The translations under genes and the position numbers were made by a program. A DNA stretch of 64,000 nt from Pyxidicoccus sp. MSG2 (GTDB lineage Bacteria > Myxococcota > Myxococcia > Myxococcales > Myxococcaceae), in contig NZ_JAPNKC010000001.1 of the NCBI RefSeq assembly GCF_026626705.1, forward strand, positions 8,636,001 to 8,700,000, written 5' to 3'. Numbering within the stretch: position 1 is the first letter of the stretch; the number at the start of each line of letters is the position of its first letter. The notes beneath the pieces are model-generated. The model ran no database searches and had not been told where the DNA came from. It saw nothing but the letters and a program-made list of their open reading frames with translations. Below are positions 8,461 through 16,587 of the stretch, one piece after another.

Positions 8461-8851
8461 GCGGGGCCCTCGGGCCGAGGTTCATCCCGGCTGCATTGCA
8501 CCGCTCCAACTGTGCCTTCGTCTCAGAAGACGGGTATTACGCGGGGCGTGGCCCCGTGGCACCGCCGGTGGAACGCCCTCGCCACCAGCTCCCCGTGCAT
8601 TTCGGGGCCTCCTGTCGGGAAAGGTCCGCGTATGATGCCCCGACGATGCACTGTGACGAACGGGCGGAGGCCACGGCAGGGGCCTGCGCACACAACTTCC
8701 AGCACGAGGCCGGTCTCCCTGTCGGCGAGCAGCCGGTGTCCCCCGCGGACGTGGCCAGGACGGCCAGCCGCGTGGCGGCTGTGTTTCGCCAGCCCCCGGG
8801 GCACATTCTTCGGGCGGTGGCGCGAGCATGAGCGGCAGGGAGGCAACGGCG
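8461..8851. other. Intergenic region without recognisable feature
   Basis: These 391 bases between the SET gene and the PilZ gene contain open frames only as GC-rich artefacts. I see no hairpin, repeat or convincing promoter. The PilZ promoter should lie here. Confidence 0.5.
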
Positions 8852-9220
8852 ATGGCCGAGAGGAACGACTCGATGAGCGACAAGGCCGAGGACCGGCGCG
8901 ACTCTCCCCGGGTGCCCATGCGCTTGAAGGTGCGCCGGGCGGGCAGCTCGGGTGACTTCGAAGCGCAGGACGGCGACCTGTCCCTGGGCGGCTGCGCCTG
9001 GCATGGCACCGGGCTGGAGGCGGGGGCGAAGGTGGAGGTGCGCTTCCTGCTCCCCATCCTCCCCGACGAGGTCGAGGCGACGGGCGAGGTGCTCCAGGTG
9101 ACGAACGGCCCGCAGGGCCCGGCCGCGCACGTGCGCTTCGCGGACCTGCCGGTGGAGGCGGAGCTGGCCATTGCCCGCCACCTGGACGACGTGTTGGCGA
9201 AGGGCGGCGGTACCCGCTAG
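8852..9220 (+). CDS. PilZ-domain protein
   Basis: The roughly 122-aa protein is a stand-alone PilZ domain, a c-di-GMP receptor fold used in myxobacteria for motility and polysaccharide control. The RxxxR ligand motif is seen in RRDSPRV and the second motif D/NxSxxG in GDLSLGGCAW about 40 residues later. A beta-rich stretch PDEVEATGEVLQVTNG and a C-terminal helix follow. ATG at 8852 is preceded by GGGAGG at eight bases; ATG codons at 8828 and 8873 are alternatives. No partner gene is adjacent. Confidence 0.85.
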   Translation: MAERNDSMSDKAEDRRDSPRVPMRLKVRRAGSSGDFEAQDGDLSLGGCAWHGTGLEAGAKVEVRFLLPILPDEVEATGEVLQVTNGPQGPAAHVRFADLPVEAELAIARHLDDVLAKGGGTR

Positions 9221-9256
9221 GTCCGCTGTCGGACCGGCGATTCACGAAAGGGCGTC

Positions 9257-9661
9257 ATGGCGGACGACATTCCCTGGGAGCGCCTGTTCGAGGAGGCCGC
9301 GCGGGTGCGCTCGCGCGCGCACGTGCCGTACTCGCACTTCCCCGTGGGCGCCGCCGTCCTCTACGCCGACGGCGCGGTGGTGGCCGGCTGCAACGTGGAG
9401 AACGCCACCTACGGCCTCACCGTCTGCGCCGAGCGCAACGCCTTCGCCGCTGGCGTGGCCCAGGGCCACTCCAAGCCCGTGGCCGTCGCCATCGTCGTGG
9501 ACACCCCCGAGCCGTGCCCGCCGTGTGGAATGTGCCGGCAGGTGATGGCCGAGTTCGGCCCGCCGGACATGCCCGTGCGCAGCCGCACCCCGAAGGGCGG
9601 CGAGGCGCGCTACACCCTGGGCGAGCTGCTGCCGCACGCCTTCACGAAGGACTTTTTCTAG
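9257..9661 (+). CDS. cdd: Cytidine deaminase
   Basis: This 134-aa zinc enzyme deaminates cytidine and deoxycytidine to uridine and deoxyuridine. The N-terminal PYSHFPVGAAV and NVENATYG motifs bind the nucleoside. CAERNA contains the catalytic Glu and one zinc Cys, and PCPPCGMCRQ supplies the other two zinc Cys residues. The length matches the small tetrameric class. It is followed 20 bases later by a second deaminase-type gene and lies near the nucleoside importer and phosphorylase, which together make a salvage module. Confidence 0.95.
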   Translation: MADDIPWERLFEEAARVRSRAHVPYSHFPVGAAVLYADGAVVAGCNVENATYGLTVCAERNAFAAGVAQGHSKPVAVAIVVDTPEPCPPCGMCRQVMAEFGPPDMPVRSRTPKGGEARYTLGELLPHAFTKDFF

Positions 9662-9681
9662 AAAGCGACTCGAGCACCCCC

Positions 9682-11022
9682 GTGGACCTGCTCCTGACTG
9701 GCGGCACCGTGGTGACGATGAACCGCGAGCGAGAGGTGCTCGTGGCGGCGGACGTGCTCGTCCAGGACGGGCGCATCGCGAAGGTGGGCCGGGGCCTCAA
9801 GTCCCGGAGCACGCGGCGCGTGGTGGACGTGGCGGGGAAGGTGGTGCTGCCCGGCCTCATCCACGGCCACCTGCACGCCTGCCAGACGCTCTTCCGCGGC
9901 CGCGCGGACGGCCTGGAGCTGCTGGACTGGCTGCGCGAGCGCATCTGGCCCTTCGAGGCCTCGCACGACGCGGCGTCCATGCGCGCGTCTGCGGACCTCA
10001 CCTTCGCCGAGCTCATCCGCTCGGGCGCCACGGCGGCGCTCGACATGGGCAGCGTGCACCACTACGACGCCGTCTTCGAGTCCGCGCGCGACTCCGGCTT
10101 CCGGCTGGTGGGCGGCAAGGCGATGATGGACGCGGGCGCCGCCGTGCCCGAAGGGCTGCGCGAGAGCACCACCGAGTCGCTCGCCCACAGCCTCGCGCTG
10201 ATGGAGCGCTGGCACGGCACGCACGACGGGCGGCTGCGCTACGCCTTCGCCCCGCGCTTCGTCCTCTCCTGCACGCCGGAGCTCCTGCGCGAGGTGGCGA
10301 AGCTCGCCCGCGAACACGGCGTGCGCATCCACACCCATGCCAGCGAGAATGCGAAGGAGACGGAAGCGGTGCGCCAGTACACCGGCGGCCAGGACAACGT
10401 CGCCTTCTTCCACAAGGTGGGCCTGTCCGGACCGCACGTGACGCTGGCCCACTGCGTGTGGCTGTCCCAGGAGGAGCAGGACATCCTCCGCGAGACGCGC
10501 ACCGTGGTGTGCCACTGCCCCGGCTCCAACCTCAAGCTCGCCTCCGGCATCGCCAAGGTGCCCGAGCTGCTGGAGGACGGCGTGGCGGTGGCGCTCGGCG
10601 CGGACGGCGCGCCCTGCAACAACACGCTCGACATCTTCCACGAGATGCGGCTCGCGTCCGTGCTGCACAACCCGCGCGTGGGGCCTCGCGCCATGACGCC
10701 CATGCGCGTGCTGGAGATGGCCACGCTGCACGGCGCTCGGGCGCTCGGGCTGGAGTCCGAGGTGGGCTCCATCGAGGTCGGCAAGCGCGCCGACCTCACC
10801 GTGGTGGACGTGAGCGGCCTGCACGCGGGCCCCACGGCCGAGGACGTGCTGGCCCCGCTGGTCCACTCCGCGCGCGGCAGCGACGTGGTGCACGTCTTCA
10901 TCGACGGCAAGCCCGTGCTGAAGGACGGCGTGCTCACCACGCTGGACGCACCGGCGGTGCTCTCCAGCGCGAATGCCCACGTGGAGCGCATCCTCCGGCG
11001 CCGCAAGCGCGCCCGGGGCTGA
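9682..11022 (+). CDS. Amidohydrolase, deaminase type (SAH/guanine deaminase-like)
   Basis: The 446-aa product belongs to the metal-dependent amidohydrolase superfamily, in the TrzN/SsnA/MtaD group of aromatic-ring deaminases. It shows GHLHACQTLFRG near residue 65 (HxH metal ligands), HTHASEN near residue 220, AHCVWLS near 255 and GADGAPCNNTLD near 310, and it ends in a typical beta-sandwich return. GTG at 9682 gives VDLLLTGGTVVTMN, the expected composite-domain start. The gene follows cdd by 20 bases, so an operon for base/nucleoside deamination is likely. The substrate (guanine, adenosylhomocysteine, methylthioadenosine or other) cannot be decided from sequence alone. Confidence 0.88.
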   Translation: MDLLLTGGTVVTMNREREVLVAADVLVQDGRIAKVGRGLKSRSTRRVVDVAGKVVLPGLIHGHLHACQTLFRGRADGLELLDWLRERIWPFEASHDAASMRASADLTFAELIRSGATAALDMGSVHHYDAVFESARDSGFRLVGGKAMMDAGAAVPEGLRESTTESLAHSLALMERWHGTHDGRLRYAFAPRFVLSCTPELLREVAKLAREHGVRIHTHASENAKETEAVRQYTGGQDNVAFFHKVGLSGPHVTLAHCVWLSQEEQDILRETRTVVCHCPGSNLKLASGIAKVPELLEDGVAVALGADGAPCNNTLDIFHEMRLASVLHNPRVGPRAMTPMRVLEMATLHGARALGLESEVGSIEVGKRADLTVVDVSGLHAGPTAEDVLAPLVHSARGSDVVHVFIDGKPVLKDGVLTTLDAPAVLSSANAHVERILRRRKRARG

Positions 11023-11026
11023 CGCT

Positions 11027-12433
11027 TCAGCCCGGCAGGCGCACCACGAAGGACGTGGACCAGCCGGGCGTGTCCTCCACCGCGAGCTGGCCGCCGTGTG
11101 CCTCGGCGGCCAGCCGGGAGAAGTAGAGCCCCAGCCCATAGCCCCGGCGGCTGTCCTTTTCCGCCTCGCCCTGCATGTACTTGTCGAAGATGCGGGCGCG
11201 CGTCTCCGGCGGAATCGGCGGGCCGTCGTTGCGCACGGCCAGCCAGCGGCAGTCCGGGGCGGTGCCCGCCTCCAGCCGCACCCGGCCTCCGGTGGGCGCG
11301 TACCGCAGCGCATTGCTGGCCAGGTTCTCCACCACGCGCACGAGCAGCTCCGAGTCGCCCAGCATCTCGAGCTCCGGGGGGGCCGCCACGTCCAGCGTCA
11401 GCCGCCGCGCGCGGGCCACGCCGTCGAGCGAGCGGCGTACCTCCTCCAACAGAATCGCCGCGGTGAAGGGCACCTTGCGCGGCTCCAGCCGGCCCTGCTC
11501 CAGGCGGGGCACGTCCATCAGGTCCGAAATCATCCGGTCCAGGCGCGCCGTGACGGCCAGGCCCGTGCGCACCGACTCCATCAGCACGCCCTTTCCGCCC
11601 GGCACCTCCTGCTCCATCCACGACAGCGTCATCGTCAGCGCGGACAGGGGCGAGCGCAGGTCGTGCACCAGGAACTGCGTGAGCTGCTCCTTGTCTCGCT
11701 GCAGGGCGTGGAGCTGGTCGTTGCGCGCCTGTGCGTCACCCAGCATCCGCTCGATGGTCTTCCGCGCCTCCTCCACCTCCTGGAAGCGCCGGGCCTCCAG
11801 CGCTCGTTCCACCTCCACGCGGGAGAAGGCCACCGCGAGCTGCCGCAGTCGGCCGGTGCCGTAGTGGCTCACCGCCGCCACCATGATGAGCGCCACCAGG
11901 GCAATCGCCACCGCGCCCCAGCCCACGCCCGCCTGCCGCATCAGCGCGGCCTGGGCCACCCAGGCCAGCAGCGCCGTGCCATAGACGACGCTGCGCCGCA
12001 GCGTCAGTCCGCTCAGCGCCACCACCAGCGCGAACAGCCCCAGGCTGAAGCCCGCCACCCCGGACGGGAAGGGCGAGCGGGGCAGGGCCATGTGTTGGAG
12101 CCAGTACACGAGCCCCACGTCCACCGGCGCCTGCACCACGCCCAGCCATCGCGCCACGGGCCGCCGCCGCATCACGAACAGCGCCCCCGCGATGAGCAGG
12201 TACGCCGCCAGCACGGGCGGGTACGTCGCCCAGTCCTCGCCGCCCGAAAGCCACAGGCCGGTGCTGAGGGCCAGGAAGACGGCCGTGCCCACCAGGCGCA
12301 CCGCCGCGCCCGCGCCGAGCACGCTGCGCCGCTGGGAGTCCACCGCCCGCGTCAGCGCGTCATCGAAGAAACTGGGGGCCAGGGAGGTCGACACGCGAGC
12401 CTGGGTTTTCCCCGACTCCTCTCCGACGGGCAA
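11027..12433 (-). CDS. Membrane sensor histidine kinase
   Basis: This 468-aa kinase has about five or six transmembrane helices in residues 40-200 with very short loops, suggesting membrane or intramembrane sensing. A coiled-coil linker leads to HisKA with FLVHDLRSPLSALTM (phosphoacceptor His). The HATPase_c domain has the N box ENLASNALRYAP, a G1-like NDGPPIPP and G2 GYGLGLYFSRLA. No receiver or cognate regulator is adjacent. TTG at 12433 is the outermost start; GTG at 12394 is possible. It converges with the amidohydrolase gene with a four-base gap. Confidence 0.9.
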   Translation of the reverse strand: MPVGEESGKTQARVSTSLAPSFFDDALTRAVDSQRRSVLGAGAAVRLVGTAVFLALSTGLWLSGGEDWATYPPVLAAYLLIAGALFVMRRRPVARWLGVVQAPVDVGLVYWLQHMALPRSPFPSGVAGFSLGLFALVVALSGLTLRRSVVYGTALLAWVAQAALMRQAGVGWGAVAIALVALIMVAAVSHYGTGRLRQLAVAFSRVEVERALEARRFQEVEEARKTIERMLGDAQARNDQLHALQRDKEQLTQFLVHDLRSPLSALTMTLSWMEQEVPGGKGVLMESVRTGLAVTARLDRMISDLMDVPRLEQGRLEPRKVPFTAAILLEEVRRSLDGVARARRLTLDVAAPPELEMLGDSELLVRVVENLASNALRYAPTGGRVRLEAGTAPDCRWLAVRNDGPPIPPETRARIFDKYMQGEAEKDSRRGYGLGLYFSRLAAEAHGGQLAVEDTPGWSTSFVVRLPG

Positions 12434-12569
12434 GCTTCATGCTCTCGCGCCGGGCAGCCGGGCGGCGCTGCGCCCGGGCGCCGGGGGCCTCCGCGCCGTC
12501 CGTCCAGGTGTGACTTTCACGCGTCAGGCAATGATTTTAGGTAGGAGCGCGTAGCAGTTGTCAGAGTGT

Positions 12570-12589
12570 TGGGACTGTGGCTGCTTGCT
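12570..12589 (+). promoter_or_regulatory. Candidate sigma54 promoter of pspA
   Basis: TGGGAC at 12570-12575, five bases, then CTGCT at 12581-12585 match the sigma54 consensus TGGCAC-N5-TTGCW with GG and GC ten bases apart (two mismatches). The predicted transcript would start near 12596, about 50 bases before the pspA ATG. pspA is sigma54-dependent in enterobacteria, which supports but does not prove the call. Confidence 0.45.
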
Positions 12590-12647
12590 CCCCAGGGAAT
12601 CGTATAAGGTGGATGCAAGTAGGGCTGGATGGAGGTAGACCGCCGAC

Positions 12648-13385
12648 ATGTGGGAACGATTCAAGAGGGCAATGCGCAGCTTCGCCGGCTTCTTTGTCTC
12701 CTCCATCGAGGACCCGGAACTCATCCTCGAGCAGAACGTTCGAGACCTGAACGACCAGGTCCCGAAGATGAACGAGTCCATCGCCATGGTTCGGGCGAAC
12801 GTGACGCTGCTCGAGAAGGAGAACGCCAAGTACGCCGAGGACGTGCGCTCGCTGACGGCCAAGGTGAAGGCCGCCATCCAGGCCGGGCGTGACGACCTGG
12901 CCGCGCAGTACGCCGGCAAGCTCCAGATTGAGAAGGACGCGCTGGGCCGCAACGAGCAGCAGCTCGCTACGGCCCGTTCGGCCTACGAGAAGGCGCTGAC
13001 GGTGAAGAAGGCGTTCATGCGCGAGAAGGAGCGCAAGACGCAGGAGGCCATGAACGCCATCCGCGAGGCGCGCCGCGCCAAGTGGCAGGCCAAGGTGGCC
13101 GACACCATGGAGTCCTTCACCGTCGCGGGCATCGACTCGACGCACGACGAGATGCTGCGCAAGGTGCAGGAGAAGTCCGCCGTCAACGAGGCCCGGATGC
13201 AGATGGCCCTCGAGGGCGTGGACCACATGGCGGTCAACATCGAGGAAGAGGCCGAGAAGATTCAGGCCAACGAGCTCGTGAAGCAGATGAAGATGGAGAT
13301 GGGTCTGCTCGAGAGCCCGGCGCCGGTGTCGGATGTCAGCGGCGGCGCCGAGAAGACCATCGGCAAGAAGGTCGGGGTGGAGTAG
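12648..13385 (+). CDS. pspA: PspA/IM30 family membrane-stress protein
   Basis: The 245-aa protein begins MWERFKRAMRSFAGFFVSS, an amphipathic helix for membrane binding, followed by DPELILEQNVRDL and about 180 residues of nearly continuous charged coiled coil. This is the ESCRT-III-like architecture of PspA/Vipp1, which assembles on damaged inner membrane and counters loss of proton motive force. The length (about 220-250) is normal. Two co-directional envelope genes follow at 36-base gaps, and the candidate sigma54 promoter is directly upstream. No PspF, PspB or PspC gene is visible nearby. Confidence 0.92.
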   Translation: MWERFKRAMRSFAGFFVSSIEDPELILEQNVRDLNDQVPKMNESIAMVRANVTLLEKENAKYAEDVRSLTAKVKAAIQAGRDDLAAQYAGKLQIEKDALGRNEQQLATARSAYEKALTVKKAFMREKERKTQEAMNAIREARRAKWQAKVADTMESFTVAGIDSTHDEMLRKVQEKSAVNEARMQMALEGVDHMAVNIEEEAEKIQANELVKQMKMEMGLLESPAPVSDVSGGAEKTIGKKVGVE

Positions 13386-13421
13386 TCCTCCCCCCAGGGG
13401 AAGAGGTCGACGGAACTCGGG

Positions 13422-14609
13422 ATGAAGCTCCACCGCGGGCCAGGCCTCTTCCTCTTCTTCATGCTCTGCGCGCTCGGCGCGGGCTACGTGCTCGCGTCGC
13501 GCCTGGGCTACCTGGACCGGCTCCAGGAGCGTTTCTTCCCCGCCGCGCGCGAAGCGGTGCGGCTGTCTCCGGGTGACTTCCCCGCCGGAGTGGCCGCCCC
13601 CGTGGCGGACGTCGCGTCGGTGCCGCTGCGGCCCGTGCTCATCGGCTTCACCCCGCGCGGCTCGGCCTCGGCGCTGCTGGTGGCCACCGGCGGCGCGACG
13701 ACGCTGGACAACCCGGTGCCTCCGACGGGCGCCGCGCAGGGCTTCCTGAAGACGGCCTATGCGCTGGACGCGCGCGCGGTGCTCTTCGCGCGCGAGGAGG
13801 AACTGCGGCAGGCGCTGGCCATTGGCGCGGAGAACGGCGGCGTGGACATGGCCGCGCTGTCCGTGGACCGGCTGGCGGCGTGGGCTCCGGCGCTGCGGGA
13901 CGCGGCGCCGCGCACGCTGCTGCTGGTGGGGCGCAGCCGGGGGCAGGAGGCGCTGGCGGCGGTGGGCGTGACGGACCTCGCCGCGCTGCGGGGCAAGCGG
14001 GTGGGCGTGTACCCGTACAGCTCCTCGCACTACTTCGCGCTGTGGGTGCTGGCGCGCGCGGGGCTGCGGACGACGGACGTGCGCTGGGTGGACCTGCCCT
14101 CCACGCTGGACGCGGGCCGCGCGCTGCGCGAGGGCCGGGCGGACGCGGTGGTGGGGCTGTGGGGTGACGTGGAATTGGCGGCGAGGGACAGGGGTGGGGC
14201 GGTGCTGGCCACGACTGCGGACGCGCCGCACCTGGTGGCGACGGTGCTGGTGGCGCGCGGAGACTTCGCGGCGCGCTACCCGGACGCGGTGCGCCGGGTG
14301 CTGCGTGGATTGTTGGATGCGGGGCAGAGCGTGCTGAAGGACCCCACGGCGGGGGCGCGGATGCTGGGCGAGGTGGCGCCGTACCTGGGAGACCCGATTG
14401 AGGCCATCCGCAGTGCGCCGCCGGCGACGCTGGCGGACAATCGGGCGTTCTTCGGCCTTTCCGGTGAGGCGCCGGTCACCTATGACGAGCTCTTCCAGAG
14501 CGCCGCGGCGCTCTTCCAGAAGCTGAAGCAGGGTCCGCGGGTGCCTCCCGCGGAGGACACGCGGGACCTGGGCGCGTTGAAGTATGTGTCGGAGGCGCGA
14601 GGCCCCTGA
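13422..14609 (+). CDS. Periplasmic binding protein-like (SsuA/NMT1 type), membrane-anchored
   Basis: This 395-aa protein starts with LFLFFMLCALGAGYVLAS, an uncleaved anchor or signal. The body resembles type II periplasmic binding proteins of the SsuA/TauA/NMT1 class: a lobe with VDMAALSVDRLAAWAPAL, then LAALRGKRVGVYPYSSSHYFALWVLARAG (shown here only as a pattern of Gly-Lys-Arg-Val-Gly followed by a helix), and ALREGRADAVVGLWGDVE. No ABC permease or ATPase lies beside it; instead it sits between pspA and a coiled-coil gene, so it may sense or scaffold in the envelope rather than feed a transporter. That role is inference. Confidence 0.7.
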   Translation: MKLHRGPGLFLFFMLCALGAGYVLASRLGYLDRLQERFFPAAREAVRLSPGDFPAGVAAPVADVASVPLRPVLIGFTPRGSASALLVATGGATTLDNPVPPTGAAQGFLKTAYALDARAVLFAREEELRQALAIGAENGGVDMAALSVDRLAAWAPALRDAAPRTLLLVGRSRGQEALAAVGVTDLAALRGKRVGVYPYSSSHYFALWVLARAGLRTTDVRWVDLPSTLDAGRALREGRADAVVGLWGDVELAARDRGGAVLATTADAPHLVATVLVARGDFAARYPDAVRRVLRGLLDAGQSVLKDPTAGARMLGEVAPYLGDPIEAIRSAPPATLADNRAFFGLSGEAPVTYDELFQSAAALFQKLKQGPRVPPAEDTRDLGALKYVSEARGP

Positions 14610-14645
14610 GTCGAACCCCGGGACACCGGGAAGGGATGGACGGAC

Positions 14646-15449
14646 GTGGCGAAGTCGCCCAACTACATCAAGGCCGCATTCCTGATGCCCGCCAATCTGG
14701 TGGGGCTGGGCACGGCGGCGGCCTCGGCGGCGATGACTGGCGAGCCCCTGCCGATGCTGGTGGCCCTGGGCCTGGAGGGCCTCTACCTGGGCGTGCTCTC
14801 GTCGATGTCGCGCTTCCAGCGTGCGGTGCGAGCGAAGACGCCCGACGACCCGGAGGCCGCGCGCAAGGCGGTGGACGCGCTCCAGTCGGACCTGGCGCCG
14901 TCGCAGCGCGAGCACTACCAGCAGCTCCTGGGGCTGAAGGAGAAGATCCTCGCCAACTACCGGAAGCTGCCGGGCGGCAAGGTGCTGGAGGCGGACAGCG
15001 AGCCCCGGCTGGACGCGCTGCTCACGTCCTTCCTGCGGCTCATCTCCACGCTGAACCAGTATCGCGCGTACCTCAACAGCTCGGACCGCGAGCACCTGGA
15101 GCGCGACGTGCGCGAGCTGGAGGAGGACCTGGCCCGCGAGGCGAACCCGCGCCTGAAGGACGTGAAGGCGAACCGGGTGGAAATCCTCCGCAAGCGGCTG
15201 GCGCGCTTCGAGCAGGCCGGCGAGAGCCGCGAGGTGGTGAGCCACCAGCTTGCGGGCATCGAAGACCTGATGCGCCTGACGCACGAGCAGTCGATTGCCA
15301 TTCGCGACCCGGAGAGCGTCAACCGTCAGCTCACCGTGCTGAGCGCGGAGGCCGAGGCGACCGAGGAGTCCGTGCGGCAGATGGAGCAGTTCCTGGAGTT
15401 CTCCGAGGAGACGCGCGGCCCGCTGCCGCACGGGACCCGGGTGCGCTGA
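14646..15449 (+). CDS. Membrane-associated coiled-coil protein of unknown function
   Basis: I do not recognise a family for this 267-aa protein. Residues 10-55 are hydrophobic (ANLVGLGTAAASAAM and LGLEGLYLGVLSSM) and probably form two membrane-spanning or re-entrant helices. Residues 60-265 are strongly charged with heptad-like patterns, for example LERDVRELEEDLAREANPRL, so a long coiled coil is likely. GTG at 14646 is the start. It is the third gene of the pspA cluster. Its 3' end overlaps the antisense AraC-family gene by 119 bases. Confidence 0.75.
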   Translation: MAKSPNYIKAAFLMPANLVGLGTAAASAAMTGEPLPMLVALGLEGLYLGVLSSMSRFQRAVRAKTPDDPEAARKAVDALQSDLAPSQREHYQQLLGLKEKILANYRKLPGGKVLEADSEPRLDALLTSFLRLISTLNQYRAYLNSSDREHLERDVRELEEDLAREANPRLKDVKANRVEILRKRLARFEQAGESREVVSHQLAGIEDLMRLTHEQSIAIRDPESVNRQLTVLSAEAEATEESVRQMEQFLEFSEETRGPLPHGTRVR

Positions 15450-16395
15450 GCGGCGCGCCATTGCCTCGGCGCCGGTATTGCCCGGGCGGGACACCCGCCC
15501 AGCGCCGGAAGGCCTTGCTGAAGGAAATCTCGGACTCGTAGCCCACGGCGTTGGCGATGGTCGCCAGCGTCTCCGTGGAGCCCGTCAGCATCCCCGCCGC
15601 CACGTGCATGCGCCGGGCGGTGACGTACTCCATGACGCCCGAGCCGACGAGCGCACGGAAGCGGGTTGCGAAGACGGTGCGTGACATGGCCGCGGCGCGA
15701 GCGAGCGAGGCCACCGTCCACGCGTCACCCGGCCTCCGGTGCACCCGCGCGAGCGCGTGCGCAATCTGCCGGTCCGTGAGTCCGCGCAGCCAGCCGGTGC
15801 CATTCGCCGGCAGGCTCGCGGCGTAATCACGAACGGCCTGCACGAAGACGATGTCCGCCACCCGCTCGGCGATGGTCTGGAAACCCGGCCGTCCGGAGAG
15901 GGCTTCGTCCATCAGGAGGCGGAGCGAGCCTTCGAGCCAGCTCGGGCGGCCCCGCACGTGAAGGACGGTGGGCAGCGCTTCGAGGAACGGATTGCGACGT
16001 CCGTCGCGGAAGCTGAAGACGCCATTGATGATTCGCGTGAGCGAGCCCTGGCCGCCAAGGCGAAGCCGGTTCAGTCCCTCGATGCGGCTGTCCGGCGTCC
16101 AGGCGCCGTCATGGCCGTTGGCCTCCAATACTTTCTGGAAGGGCGTGCGCTGAGCACGGCGGTCGGACATGAGGGCGTGGCGGGTTCCATGCGGGAGCAC
16201 GACCAGGTCGCCCGGCGTGAGCTCGATGGGGGCGCTGTCCGCGACTTCCAGGAGGCAGCGTCCCTCGACGACGACGTGGAACGGTGCACCTCCGGCGGTG
16301 CCCTTGTCGAAGCCCCACGGTGCCCGGAACTCGCCCAGGCTCAGCACGGCGCTCTCGAGCCGCAGGTCGCGCAGGACGTCGCTCAGCAGGTCCAT
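15331..16395 (-). CDS. AraC-family transcriptional regulator with cupin domain
   Basis: The 354-aa regulator has an N-terminal cupin ligand domain (LTPGDLVVLPHGTRHALMSD, Cupin_6 type) and a C-terminal double HTH: WTVASLARAAAMSRTVFATRF and LATIANAVGYESEISFSKAF, then GVPPGQYRRR. ATG at 16395 gives the family-typical MDLLSDVLRDLRLESAV. The gene is divergent from the epimerase-like gene, its likely target. About 45 residues rich in Ala, Pro, Ser and Arg follow the HTH, beyond where the family usually ends. This tail is encoded antisense to the 3' end of the coiled-coil gene and may reflect loss of an original stop codon. Confidence 0.88.
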   Translation of the reverse strand: MDLLSDVLRDLRLESAVLSLGEFRAPWGFDKGTAGGAPFHVVVEGRCLLEVADSAPIELTPGDLVVLPHGTRHALMSDRRAQRTPFQKVLEANGHDGAWTPDSRIEGLNRLRLGGQGSLTRIINGVFSFRDGRRNPFLEALPTVLHVRGRPSWLEGSLRLLMDEALSGRPGFQTIAERVADIVFVQAVRDYAASLPANGTGWLRGLTDRQIAHALARVHRRPGDAWTVASLARAAAMSRTVFATRFRALVGSGVMEYVTARRMHVAAGMLTGSTETLATIANAVGYESEISFSKAFRRWAGVPPGQYRRRGNGAPLSAPGSRAAAGRASPRRTPGTAPSAARTPRSPRPPRSAR

Positions 16396-16587
16396 GTCCG
16401 GGACGATGGGGCAGGACCTCCACACCGGCAAGCACTCCCACCGCGGGGCGCGGTGCTCCATGTGCGGGAACGGGACGAACGGTTGGGAAATCCGTACCCG
16501 CGAGCATTCACGCGCCAGGGCGAACCGCCCACAGTGCTTCATGGGCGGCGAGCTCGCCGCGAAGCACAGCGTGGAGGCGCAAGAGGC

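Noticed and set aside
12561..15494. 977-aa minus-strand frame opposite the pspA cluster
   Set aside because: Composition is typical of an antisense artefact (Arg, His, Leu, Gln) and the three plus-strand genes are well supported.
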